From positions 1-64,000 of the forward strand of contig WHTA01000020.1 of assembly GCA_009379825.1 (NCBI GenBank): a DNA stretch of 64,000 nt, in the 5' to 3' direction. Origin of the DNA: Streptosporangiales bacterium. GTDB lineage: Bacteria > Actinomycetota > Actinomycetes > Streptosporangiales > WHST01. The notes below the pieces were generated by a model, which did not search any database, was not told the origin of the DNA, and saw only the letters and a list, made by a program, of their open reading frames with translations. Both the position numbers and the translations under genes were made by a program. Of the stretch, positions 8,296-16,745 are shown piece by piece. Each line of letters opens with the position of its first letter. Position 1 is the first letter of the stretch.

Positions 8296-9819
8296 GTGGC
8301 TGACAATTCTGCGCAGTCGGATGCCGCGGACGACGACGCCTCGGCGGTCACCGGGTCTCCAGCCGAGGCCGACGGCAACCAGACGGGCCGGGTGACGCTC
8401 GCCGCTCACCAGTCGGCGCCGAGCCGCGAGGACCCGGTCGTGCACGCGGCCAGCAACATCGTCGGCGGACCGCTCGGCCGGCGGGCCGCGATCGGCGGCT
8501 CGTGGTGGACGCCGCTGATGATCGTGCTGGCGCTCACCACGTTCGCCCTGATCCTCGCCTACCTGCAGAAGTACCCGTGCAGCTCCGGTGGCTGGAACAA
8601 GGAGAACTTCCACTACACGCACGTCTGCTACACCGACATCTACCCGCTCTACTTCGGTGAGCGGCTCTCCGACGGGCTCGTGCCGTTCTTCGAGTACCCG
8701 GTGGAGTACCCGGTGGTCATCGGCGGCGTGATGCAGGTCATCGCCACCCTGGTCCGTCCGCTCAGCGACGACCCTGGCACCCGCGGCTACCTGTTCTACC
8801 TGCTGAACGTGCTACTCATGGCCGGGGCCGCGATCGGCACCGCCTGGGCGCTTGTACGCACCCTCGGCCGCCACCGACCGTACGACGCGGTGCTGTTCGC
8901 CGCGGCGCCCGGGCTGGTGGTCGCCGCGTTCATCAACTGGGACCTGCTCGCGGTCTTCCTGACGGCCGCCACCATGCTCGCCTGGGCGCGCCAGCGACCC
9001 GGCTGGGCGGGGGTGCTGCTCGGCCTCGCCGTCGCCACAAAGTTCTACCCGTTCATCCTGCTCGGGCCGCTGTTCGTGCTGTGCCTGCGCGCCGGCAAGC
9101 TGCGGGCGTTCTTCAGCACGCTGGTCGCGGCGGTGGGCACCTGGCTGGCGCTGAACGTGCCGATAGCGCTGGCCGCACCCGCCGGCTGGGGCAGGTTCTA
9201 CGAGTTCAGCCAGACCCGGCCGGCGGACTGGGGCTCCACCTGGTACCTCGTGCAGAACCTGATGCCTGGGTTCTTCGGCTCGGCGCCGGCCGACGGCGAG
9301 CCACCGCCGCTGCTCAACCCGGTCGGCACGATCAGCTTCGGCCTGCTCTGTACGGGCATCGCGCTGCTGATCCTGCTCGCGCCTGAACGGCCCCGCTGGC
9401 CACAGGTCGCGTTCCTCACCCTCGCCGCGTTCCTCGTCACGAACAAGGTGTGGTCGCCGCAGTACGTGCTCTGGCTGCTGCCGTTCCTGGTGCTCGCCCG
9501 CCCCAGGTGGCGTTCGTTCCTCGTCTGGCAGGCCGCGGAGATCCTCTACTTCCTCGGCATCTGGTGGTACCTCTACGACCTGGCGGAACCGGACAAGGGA
9601 CTGCCGCCCGCCCTCTACTTCATCACGCTGCTCGCCCGCCTGGGCGCCGTCGCCGGGCTGTGCGGGCTGATCGTCCGCGACATCTTGCGTCCAGAGCACG
9701 ACACCGTGCGCTGGTGGGGTGACGACGACCCCGTGGGCGGCGTGCTCGACGGCGCCCCCGACCACTTCGACCTACGCCCGCTCGTCGGGTCTTCCTCGAC
9801 TCGCGCCGCGCCGTCGTGA
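8296..9819 (+). CDS. GT87-family (DUF2029) membrane glycosyltransferase
   Basis: Polytopic protein of 507 residues with a hydrophilic N-terminus of about 70 residues, then roughly ten membrane helices. Conserved features of the GT87/DUF2029 family include NWDLLAVFLTAATM, the TKFYPFILLGPLF segment and VWSPQYVLWLLPFLV. These enzymes use polyprenyl-phosphate mannose or arabinose donors at the outer face of the membrane. It starts at GTG 8296 after GGGGAG. A homologue follows ponA in the same position in Mycobacterium (recalled), so this belongs to the conserved cell-envelope block. Acceptor and sugar are unknown. Confidence 0.85.
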   Translation: MADNSAQSDAADDDASAVTGSPAEADGNQTGRVTLAAHQSAPSREDPVVHAASNIVGGPLGRRAAIGGSWWTPLMIVLALTTFALILAYLQKYPCSSGGWNKENFHYTHVCYTDIYPLYFGERLSDGLVPFFEYPVEYPVVIGGVMQVIATLVRPLSDDPGTRGYLFYLLNVLLMAGAAIGTAWALVRTLGRHRPYDAVLFAAAPGLVVAAFINWDLLAVFLTAATMLAWARQRPGWAGVLLGLAVATKFYPFILLGPLFVLCLRAGKLRAFFSTLVAAVGTWLALNVPIALAAPAGWGRFYEFSQTRPADWGSTWYLVQNLMPGFFGSAPADGEPPPLLNPVGTISFGLLCTGIALLILLAPERPRWPQVAFLTLAAFLVTNKVWSPQYVLWLLPFLVLARPRWRSFLVWQAAEILYFLGIWWYLYDLAEPDKGLPPALYFITLLARLGAVAGLCGLIVRDILRPEHDTVRWWGDDDPVGGVLDGAPDHFDLRPLVGSSSTRAAPS

Positions 9820-11027
9820 TGCGCCGCGCCGCCGCCGTCGAGTGGCCGGCGCTGGGTGCGTGGGGGGCCTCCAGGCTGCTCGTGCTCGGCGTCACGGTCG
9901 TCGCCTTCGGCGGGCTGGCGGCTGCGCTCAACTCGCTCGACCGGTGGCAGCAGTGGGACGCCGCGCTGCTCGCGGAGATCGCCGAGTACGGCTACGACGG
10001 CAACCCGAACGACAACCCCGACCCGGGGTTGCGCGGCTTCCTGCCCGGCCTGCCGCTGTTGATGCGGCTGCTGCACGTCGTCGTCCCGCACTGGACGCTG
10101 GTCGGCCTGCTCATCTCGCTCGTCGCATCCGCGGTGGCGGCGATCGCCATGGTCCGCCTCGGCGAGGCGGAAGGCCCGCCGACCACCGGCGTACGGGCCA
10201 CCGCCTTCCTGTTCTTCTCACCGTTCGCAGTGTTCCTCGTGGCCGGCTACACCGAGGCCACCTTCCTGGCGTTCGCCGTGCCGGCGTGGCTGAACGCGCG
10301 ACGCGGCCGCTGGATCTGGGCGGGCGTGCTCGGCGCACTCGCCGCGTCGGTACGGATCACCGGCCTGTTCCTCGCGCTCGCGATGATCGTCATGTTCGCG
10401 ATGCAGGTGGCCGAGATCCACAACCGGCGCAGGTCCAGGCGCCGGCGCGGCCGGCACACCGCACGCCGCGCAAACGCGCGCGGCTATGCACTGCTGCCCG
10501 ACCAGCCTGGCGGGCCGGAACGGATGGACACCAGGCGCCACCGCCCGGTGCACGTACTCGCGCTGCTGCTGCCGTTCCTGCCGCTGCTGCTGTACGCGAC
10601 GTACCTGTGGCAGACGACCGGCGACTGGTTCGCCTGGCTCACCGCGCAAGAGCGTGGCTGGGGCCGGCAGTTCACCTGGCCGTGGGAGGCGTTCCTCACG
10701 ACCTGGGACGGCGCGGTCTCCGGACCGTTCGTCGCGGCATTCCGCGCGGAGCTGCTCGCCGCGGCGCTCGGCATCGCACTGTGCGTGTGGCTGCTGGTGA
10801 AGAAGCGCTTCGACGAGCTGGTGTACGTCGGGCTGCAGATGGGTGCGCTGATCACCAGCACGTACTACCTGTCGATCACCAGGTCGACGCTGCTGTGGTG
10901 GCCGCTGTGGCTGCTGCTCGCTCGGGTGATCAGGCGGCGGCTGTGGTTCTGGTTGTTCCTGGCCGCGAACACCCCGATGATGGGCTGGTTCACCGCCCGC
11001 TTCCTCAACGGCGACTGGGCCGGCTGA
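9819..11027 (+). CDS. PIG-V-like mannosyltransferase, membrane protein
   Basis: Polytopic protein of 402 residues. The luminal-type loop DRWQQWDAAL with its essential-looking WD pair, and FFSPFAVFLVAGYTEATFL, match the PIG-V/GPI-mannosyltransferase-II superfamily found in actinobacteria. An interior Arg-rich segment (about residues 200-225) probably forms a cytoplasmic loop. The ATG at 9819 overlaps the preceding stop codon (TGATG), so translation is coupled to the GT87 gene and the two probably act on one pathway such as lipoglycan mannosylation. GTG at 9816 is an alternative start. The acceptor cannot be read from sequence. Confidence 0.8.
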   Translation: MRRAAAVEWPALGAWGASRLLVLGVTVVAFGGLAAALNSLDRWQQWDAALLAEIAEYGYDGNPNDNPDPGLRGFLPGLPLLMRLLHVVVPHWTLVGLLISLVASAVAAIAMVRLGEAEGPPTTGVRATAFLFFSPFAVFLVAGYTEATFLAFAVPAWLNARRGRWIWAGVLGALAASVRITGLFLALAMIVMFAMQVAEIHNRRRSRRRRGRHTARRANARGYALLPDQPGGPERMDTRRHRPVHVLALLLPFLPLLLYATYLWQTTGDWFAWLTAQERGWGRQFTWPWEAFLTTWDGAVSGPFVAAFRAELLAAALGIALCVWLLVKKRFDELVYVGLQMGALITSTYYLSITRSTLLWWPLWLLLARVIRRRLWFWLFLAANTPMMGWFTARFLNGDWAG

Positions 11028-11033
11028 CGCCGG

Positions 11034-12325
11034 TCAGGCCGGCACCAGGCGCAGCGTCCGCGCCGCCAGCTCGTCGACGCGTACCCGGTCGAAGTCCCTG
11101 ACGGCACTGCGGACGTGCACGTGGGTGGTGCCCACCAGCTCGGCGGGGATGCCGGCCCGGCCGTGCAGTGCGCCGAACACACTGCCCGCGGTCGCGCCGT
11201 TGGAGTCGGTGTCGCGGCCGCCGGCGATGGTGCCGCCGACCGCCGCGAGGAACGTGTCGCCCCACAGCAGGCCGACGGCGATGAGCGCCGCGTTGTTGAT
11301 GGTGTGCACCCAGGGGTACTGCCCGAGCTCCCGGTCGACCCAGTCGAGTGCGTCGGTGTGGGTCGCGCCCGACCCGTGCAGGTCCTGCACACCGCGCAGC
11401 GCCTCCGCCAGCCTGGACCGCGACGGCAGCACCTGCTGTGCCACCCGTAGCGCCTCGGCCGCGGAGTCGACGCACAGGGCCGCGGCGGTCAGCGCCGCCG
11501 TCCACATCTCCCCGTAGGCGCCGTTCGCGACGTGCGAGAGCCGAGCGTCCACGAGGGCGAGTCGCGCGGCCTCCGCCGGGTCGCCGGGGGAGACGTAGCC
11601 GTAGGCGTCACCGCGGATGAGCGCGCCGATCCACTCCCGGTACGGGTTGTCGTGCGTCGCGGTCCGCGGCGGCCGCAGGCCGTGCACGAGGTTGCGGTAC
11701 GCCGCACGCTCGGCCGTGTACGTCTGGGTGAACGGCACGCGGTCCAGCCACTCGGCCGCGACCTGTTCCGTGGTCAGGTCGCGGCCGTACCGTTCGAGCA
11801 GGTGCAGGGCGAGGATCGTCCAGTCGATGTCGTCGTCGCGCGGCACGTCGGTGAAGCGGCCGGCGCAGGCGACCGGTGCCGACGGGTGCAGCGCGGGCAC
11901 GCCTTCCGGCAGCGGGTCGAGCAGCGGCAGGTAGCCGGTCTGCGGCCACTGGCCGGCGGCGCGCAGGTACGTCGCCAGCTGCGCTCTGGTGAGCCCCTCG
12001 ACCGGCTTGCCGAGGGTGTTCCCCACGGTGCGGCCGAGCCAGGCGCCGCCGATGCGGTCGGCCAGCTGGTCCGTGGGCACGTCGAGCCTGGCGAGCCCGG
12101 TGCGATCGGCAAGCAGCGACGCGGCGTCCGCCGGCTCGTCGTAGCCCCAGCCGGGGTCGCGGTCGAGCGCGGCGAGCTCGTCGCGGATCGCGGCGAGCCG
12201 GTCGAGGTCGCCGGCCGCCGCCGCCTGCCGTGCCCTGTCTCCAGCGTCCCAACCTGGTAGCCGGCCAGCCTGCGCTGCTCGGCCTCGTCGGGGACCAGGT
12301 CGGGGGGATCCAGTACGTCGTGCAC
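11034..12325 (-). pseudogene. ADP-ribosylglycohydrolase-family gene with an N-terminal frameshift
   Basis: The main frame encodes a DraG/ARH-fold protein with the metal-binding signatures RDDDIDWT and GRDTDSNGATAG. These enzymes remove ADP-ribose or similar groups, and members are common in actinobacterial sugar loci. The N-terminus is in another frame: GTG 12325, with GGAG upstream, reads HDVLDPPDLVPDEAEQRRL then AGYQ. The body resumes one frame over as GWDAGDRARQ near 12252. A single-base change near 12250-12260 would restore about 430 residues. It is the last gene of the ABC-transporter operon. Either a real inactivating frameshift or a sequencing error. Confidence 0.75.
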
Positions 12326-12333
12326 GGCGACTC

Positions 12334-13179
12334 CTAACCCTTGACGGCACCGGAAAGGAAGCCCTGGGTCACCCGCCACTGCAGGGCGAGGAACAGCACG
12401 ATGATCGGGAGGATGGTGATCAACGTACCCGCGGCGAGCGGCCCGACGTCGGTCGACCGGCCGCCGAGGAACAGGTAGAGACCGGTGGTCAGCGGCTGGT
12501 AGTCGCCGCCGGGGAGGTAGAGCAGGGGCACGAGGAAGTTGTTCCAGTTCTGCAGGAAGGTGAAGACGGCCAGCGCACCCATGCCCGAGGTCACAAGCGG
12601 CAGCATCACGCGGACGAAGATCTGCGACTCCGAGGCACCGTCGATCCTCGCCGCCTGCTCGATCTCGACCGGCAGGTCGGCGAAGAAGGCCCGCATGAAG
12701 AAGGTGCCGAACGACAGTCCCGTGCTCGCCAGCACCAGGTTAACGCCGACCAGGTTGTCGAGCAGTCTCATCGACCGCAGCTGGAAGTACAGCGGAATCA
12801 TGTACGTGAAGAACGGGACGAGCAGGCCGACGACCACCAGGTAGAAGAGCAACGTCCGGCCGCGGAAGGGCAACCGCGCGAACGTGTAACCACCCATCGT
12901 CGACAGGACCACGACCAGCAGCGTGCTCGGGACGGACAGCAGGAAACTGTTCAGGACGTACTCGTCGAAGTTGCCGACCGTCCATGCAGTGACGATGTTC
13001 TCCAGCGAGAACGAGGTGAAGAACCCGAACGGGTTGACCTTCACGTCCGCCGAGGTCTTCAGCGCCGTCGACACCGTGAGCACGAGCGGGAACAGCATCA
13101 GCAGGGAGAGCGCGACGAGCAGCGTGTGCTTCCCCGCGACCGTGCCGAACCTGCCGTCGGCGGGTTTGCGCCGGCTCAT
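12334..13179 (-). CDS. Sugar ABC transporter permease (MalG type)
   Basis: Protein of 281 residues with six membrane helices. The cytoplasmic EAA loop for contacting the ATPase reads EQAARIDGASESQIFVRVML, close to the MalG consensus EAAxIDGAsxxqif. It starts at ATG 13179, whose first bases overlap the stop of the upstream permease (ATGA), showing translational coupling. It forms the membrane channel for galactoside import with the partner permease and solute-binding protein. No ATPase is encoded here, so a shared MsiK-type ATPase elsewhere is likely, as usual for actinobacterial CUT1 systems. Confidence 0.93.
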   Translation of the reverse strand: MSRRKPADGRFGTVAGKHTLLVALSLLMLFPLVLTVSTALKTSADVKVNPFGFFTSFSLENIVTAWTVGNFDEYVLNSFLLSVPSTLLVVVLSTMGGYTFARLPFRGRTLLFYLVVVGLLVPFFTYMIPLYFQLRSMRLLDNLVGVNLVLASTGLSFGTFFMRAFFADLPVEIEQAARIDGASESQIFVRVMLPLVTSGMGALAVFTFLQNWNNFLVPLLYLPGGDYQPLTTGLYLFLGGRSTDVGPLAAGTLITILPIIVLFLALQWRVTQGFLSGAVKG

Positions 13180-14138
13180 GCCGTGGTCCCCTGCAGCGAG
13201 AGCCTGCGTTGCAGCCGGTTCAGCCCGACCGCGAACGGGATCGCCATCACCGTGATGACCAGTGCCAGTGTGGTGCCGTAGCTGATCCGGTTCAGCTGGA
13301 ACGCATTGCTGTACGCATACGTGCCGAGCACCTCGGTCGCACCCGCGGGGCCACCGCCGGTCATCACGAAGACGATGTCGAACACCGAGAAGCCGCCGAT
13401 CAGCGTGATCGTAGTGACCATCAGGAACACCGGCATGATCTGCGGCAGGATGACGTGGCGCAGCCGCTGCAACGAGTTCGCCCCGTCCAGCAGGGCGGCG
13501 TCGACGAGGTCCATGTCGACGTTCTTCAACGCCGCGAGGAAGACCACGAAGACGAAGCCGACCGTAGCCCAGACGGCCGTCGCGAGCACCGCGTACAGGG
13601 CGGTGTCCGGGTTGCCGAGCCAACCAGTGGTCAGCGAGCCCAGCCCCACCGACTCCAGCACCTTGTTCAGCCAGCCGCGGGCCGGGTCGTAGATCCAGCC
13701 CCACACCACACCGATCGCAACTTGCGGGAGGACGTACGGCAGGAAGAACGCGGTGCGGTAGAACGCCTTGGCCCGTTGCACACTCCACACCAGCAGCGCG
13801 AGGCCGAGCCCGATGACCAGTGGCGCGGCGGTGCCGATCAGGATCCAGACGACGTTGTTCCAGAACGCCGCCCACACCGCCCGGTCCTGGGCCAGCTCGG
13901 CGAAGTTGCCCAGCCCCACCCACGGCGGGTTCAGGTCGATGCCGTTGAAGTCGACGAAGACGTAGTAGATGGCGTTGGCCATCGGGAAGAGCAGGAAGAC
14001 GGCCACCATCAGGATCAACGGTGCGACGAGCAGGACGCCAAGCCGGGCCTGCGCCCTGGCGGTGAAGTCCGGGACGTTCGTCCGGCGCCTCGGCTGTTCC
14101 TTCCGCGCCGGCGGCGCCGGCGGCGCATCGACCGTCAT
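13176..14138 (-). CDS. Sugar ABC transporter permease (MalF type)
   Basis: Protein of 320 residues. A Pro/Arg-rich cytoplasmic N-terminus is followed by about six membrane helices. The EAA-like loop DLVDAALLDGANSLQRLRHV lies near residue 215. It precedes and overlaps the MalG-type permease by four bases and follows the solute-binding protein, the canonical order of a carbohydrate-uptake (CUT1) transporter. The substrate is inferred from the divergent alpha-galactosidase to be an alpha-galactoside such as melibiose or raffinose. Confidence 0.93.
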   Translation of the reverse strand: MTVDAPPAPPARKEQPRRRTNVPDFTARAQARLGVLLVAPLILMVAVFLLFPMANAIYYVFVDFNGIDLNPPWVGLGNFAELAQDRAVWAAFWNNVVWILIGTAAPLVIGLGLALLVWSVQRAKAFYRTAFFLPYVLPQVAIGVVWGWIYDPARGWLNKVLESVGLGSLTTGWLGNPDTALYAVLATAVWATVGFVFVVFLAALKNVDMDLVDAALLDGANSLQRLRHVILPQIMPVFLMVTTITLIGGFSVFDIVFVMTGGGPAGATEVLGTYAYSNAFQLNRISYGTTLALVITVMAIPFAVGLNRLQRRLSLQGTTA

Positions 14139-14148
14139 GCCGGGCGGC

Positions 14149-15427
14149 TCACTTCCTGGCTGCCGCTTGCAGGTCCGCGGCCACCTGCTTCGGCGTCGAC
14201 TGGCCGGTGAAGGCCGCCGCCTGCATCCCGTCGTACATGGTCTCGTTGAACTTGTCGCTGCTCATCACGTCGATGTTGTAGCCGAGGTCGCCGCCGTCGG
14301 AGAGCGCGGAGACGTCGTCGAGCACCTGGGCGAACAGCGGCGAGACGTCGAGGTCGTCGGTGTCGATGGGCGTCGGTGGGATCGTATGCAGGTGCTTCAC
14401 CGTCCACCGGGCATGCTCGGGCGAGGCGAGGAAGTCGAGGAACTCGATCGCCGCCTTCTTCTTCGTGCTGGCGGCCGAGACGAACGGACCGGAGCCGAGA
14501 CCACCGGCGAACGAGCCTGGCCCGTCCGAACCGGGGAACGGCACGTAGCCGACCTCGAAGTCGGTGTTGTCGTCGATCTCACCGACCATCCAGCTGCCGG
14601 TGGGCAGCATCGCGGCTTCCCCGGAGAAGAACGACGAGTTCGCGCTGTCGTAGTTCACCGACGTCGGCGACTTGCTGAGGTAGCCGGAGTCGTGGAAGGC
14701 CTTCCAGACCTGCAGTGCCCGCACCACCTCGGGTGAGTCCCACGACCGCTTGCCGCTGAACAGCTCCTGCATGCCGTCGGAACCGAGCTCGCTGGACAGC
14801 GCCATGCTCAGGTAGTGGCCGCCCTGCCAGCCTTCCTTGTCGCTGACGGCCATCGGAGTCTTGCCGGACTTCTTGATCGTCGCCGCGGCCGAGCGGAGGT
14901 CGGCGAGGTTCTCCGGCGGCTCGAGGCCGAGCTTGTCGAAGACGTCCTTGTTGTAGAACAGCCCGAGGGTCTCCATCTCGCCCGGAATGCCGTAAACCCT
15001 GCCGTCCTGGGTGACCCGTTCCTTGGCGAAGTCGTAGACCTGCCAGTCGTGCTTCTCGTACGCACTGGTGAGGTCGTGGACCAGACCGGCCTCGGCGAGC
15101 GCGCCGCCGAAGCCGGGACCCGAGCCCCAGTTGAAGACGTCCGGGCCCTTGCCGGAGCGCAGCTGGGTCTGCAGGACGGTGCGCATGTTGTCCGACGGCA
15201 TGGTCTTCAGGTCGACCTCGATGCCGGACTCCTGCTCGAAGTCCTTGATGTGCTTCTCCAGCGCGCGCAGCGCCTTGGCGTCCTCGGGCGACTCGATCAA
15301 CCACGTGACCGACTTCTGATCGCCCTGGCCTGCCTCGTCACCGCCGGACAGCGTGCCTCCGGTGCACGCTGTCCGGCGGTGCGCAGGCGAGGACGGCGGC
15401 CGACAGTCTCAACGGTGAGAAGCGCAT
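14149..15427 (-). pseudogene. Sugar-binding lipoprotein of ABC transporter; signal peptide disrupted
   Basis: The mature part (reading from about 15300 to 14149) is a type 1 extracellular solute-binding protein, with segments such as GIPGEMETLGLFYNKD and FLDFLASPEHARW. Continuing upstream in the same frame gives a lipobox-like Cys in CTGGTLSGGDEAGQ (near 15365) but no start. A plausible signal peptide, MRFSPLRLSAAVLACA, begins at ATG 15427 in a different frame. Between them is a perfect 18-bp inverted repeat. The simplest reading is a lipoprotein gene whose signal peptide has been broken by an inverted duplication, or a palindromic assembly artefact. A TTG at 15300 could only give a protein with no export signal. 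Confidence 0.8.
15339..15381. repeat. Perfect 18-bp inverted repeat within solute-binding protein leader
   Basis: Arms at 15339-15356 and 15364-15381 are exact reverse complements around a 7-base loop. One arm codes naturally (in the minus strand) for the start of the mature lipoprotein, CTGGTLSGG; the other occupies the place where the end of a signal peptide is expected. There is no T-run, so it does not look like a terminator. Confidence 0.85.
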
Positions 15428-15480
15428 GGCGGGGCCCTTCACTACGTCGCGGTTCCTCGCGGGGGCGTGCGTGGAACGGC

Positions 15481-15507
15481 GATATGTTTTCACCGCGAAA
15501 ATATATC
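15481..15507. promoter_or_regulatory. Candidate ROK operator upstream of the sugar-transporter operon
   Basis: Near-perfect inverted repeat GATATGTTTTC - ACCGC - GAAAATATATC, with one mismatch between 11-bp arms. It is AT-rich in an otherwise very GC-rich region. It starts 54 bp upstream of the solute-binding protein start and touches the stop codon of the ROK gene. A related site precedes the alpha-galactosidase gene on the other side of the regulator. Confidence 0.6.
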
Positions 15508-15509
15508 TG

Positions 15510-16637
15510 TCAAGGCACTGTGCTCGATGCGCGCGGAAACTCCTGCTGCACGGCGATCACCGCGGCGCCGCGCGCCCACTCGGTGAAGTCCATCGGGCGG
15601 ATCACCGGGTCCAGACCGCACGCGGCGACGTACGCCGTACGCCCGGCACGCATTGCCTCCTGGCCCAGCTTGGCCAGCCGCACCCCCTCACCGGAGAGGA
15701 TGATCCGGTCCACGCCGGTCAGGCAGGTGACGGCGGCGGTGGCCCGGCCGAGCGCGTACGCGGCCTCGTCCACGACGCGCACCGCAAGCGGGTCCCCGGC
15801 TTCGGCCTGCTGCAACAGCTCGTCGTACGTCACCTCGTGCCCGCTCCCCTGGGCCACCGCGGCGGTCATCGCCGCGGACGTGACGTAGGCGGTCAGGCAG
15901 CCGCGGTGGCCGGCGGCGCAGAGGGGGCCGTGCGGGTCGATCGGGAAGTGGCTGACCGGCGTGACCAGGGTGGGGACGACCTCGTCGTTGATCACCAGCC
16001 CGTAGCCGACGCCGGCGCCGACGGTGAGCAGTGCGAAGTCGGCCCAGGTGCGGCCGTGGCCGAACCACTGCTGTGCCTTGGTCAGGCCGACGACGTCGTT
16101 GGCCAGGTAGACGGGCACGTCGATGTCGCGCGCCAGCAACCCACGGAACGGCACCTCGTGCCAGTGCAGGAACGGCGAGTCGGCCACGGTCTCGCCCTTG
16201 TCGACGCTGCCGCCCACCGTGACGCCGACCGCGTTCACCGGGCGGCTGGCGCGGGCACGCAGCCGTCCGACGAGGGCGAGGACGGCGGCTACCACGTCCG
16301 GCACGTCGAACGACGGCACCGCGACCACCTCACCGTCGAGGATCTGTGCGCGCAGGTCGGTGACCACGGCGTAGATCGACTCGGTGGTCAGCTTGACCCC
16401 GACGAACCGGTAGTCGTCGGGCACCACGTCGAGCGGCAGCGACGACCGGCCACGGCCGGACAGCCGTACGGCCGCCTCCTCCACCAGGACCCCCGCCTCG
16501 ACCAGCGGTTTCACGATGCGGGTCATGGTGGCGGGCGACAGCCCCAGCTTCTTGCCCAGCTGCGCCCGCGACTGGGGGCCATGGACCAGCACCTCCACCG
16601 CGACATTGCGCGCGAGGGTAGGCAGCTCGGTCGACAT
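15510..16637 (-). CDS. ROK-family transcriptional repressor
   Basis: Protein of 375 residues. The N-terminal winged helix (ARNVAVEVLVHGPQSRAQLG, then LSPATMTRIVKPLVEAG) is followed by a sugar-kinase-like ROK domain with GVTVGGSVDKG, the DVVGLTKAQQWF region and a zinc-type motif GPLCAAGHRGCL. Such proteins repress sugar genes until the sugar binds. ATG 16637 follows AGGAGGT closely. It lies between the transporter operon it precedes and the divergent alpha-galactosidase, with similar AT-rich inverted repeats on both sides. It is therefore the probable local regulator. Confidence 0.9.
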   Translation of the reverse strand: MSTELPTLARNVAVEVLVHGPQSRAQLGKKLGLSPATMTRIVKPLVEAGVLVEEAAVRLSGRGRSSLPLDVVPDDYRFVGVKLTTESIYAVVTDLRAQILDGEVVAVPSFDVPDVVAAVLALVGRLRARASRPVNAVGVTVGGSVDKGETVADSPFLHWHEVPFRGLLARDIDVPVYLANDVVGLTKAQQWFGHGRTWADFALLTVGAGVGYGLVINDEVVPTLVTPVSHFPIDPHGPLCAAGHRGCLTAYVTSAAMTAAVAQGSGHEVTYDELLQQAEAGDPLAVRVVDEAAYALGRATAAVTCLTGVDRIILSGEGVRLAKLGQEAMRAGRTAYVAACGLDPVIRPMDFTEWARGAAVIAVQQEFPRASSTVP

Positions 16638-16705
16638 GGCACCTCCTGACGCGGGGCGAGCCCATTCTCCGGGCCCGGTTGCCCGCGTGTGGCATTGTAG
16701 GTGCC

Positions 16706-16728
16706 GATATTTTCTCAGCGGAACTATT
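16706..16728. promoter_or_regulatory. Second candidate ROK operator, upstream of alpha-galactosidase
   Basis: GATATTTTC - TCAGC - GGAACTATT repeats the layout of the site at 15481: an ATATTTTC half-site, a five-base spacer and an imperfect inverted half. It lies between the divergent ROK and alpha-galactosidase genes, 20-40 bp before the latter. The weaker symmetry makes this call less certain than the first. Confidence 0.45.
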
Positions 16729-16745
16729 TGGCCGAGGTCGGCAGG

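Noticed and set aside
15339-15381. Transcription terminator between ROK gene and transporter operon
   Set aside because: No T-run on either strand, and it lies after the probable start codon of the solute-binding protein.
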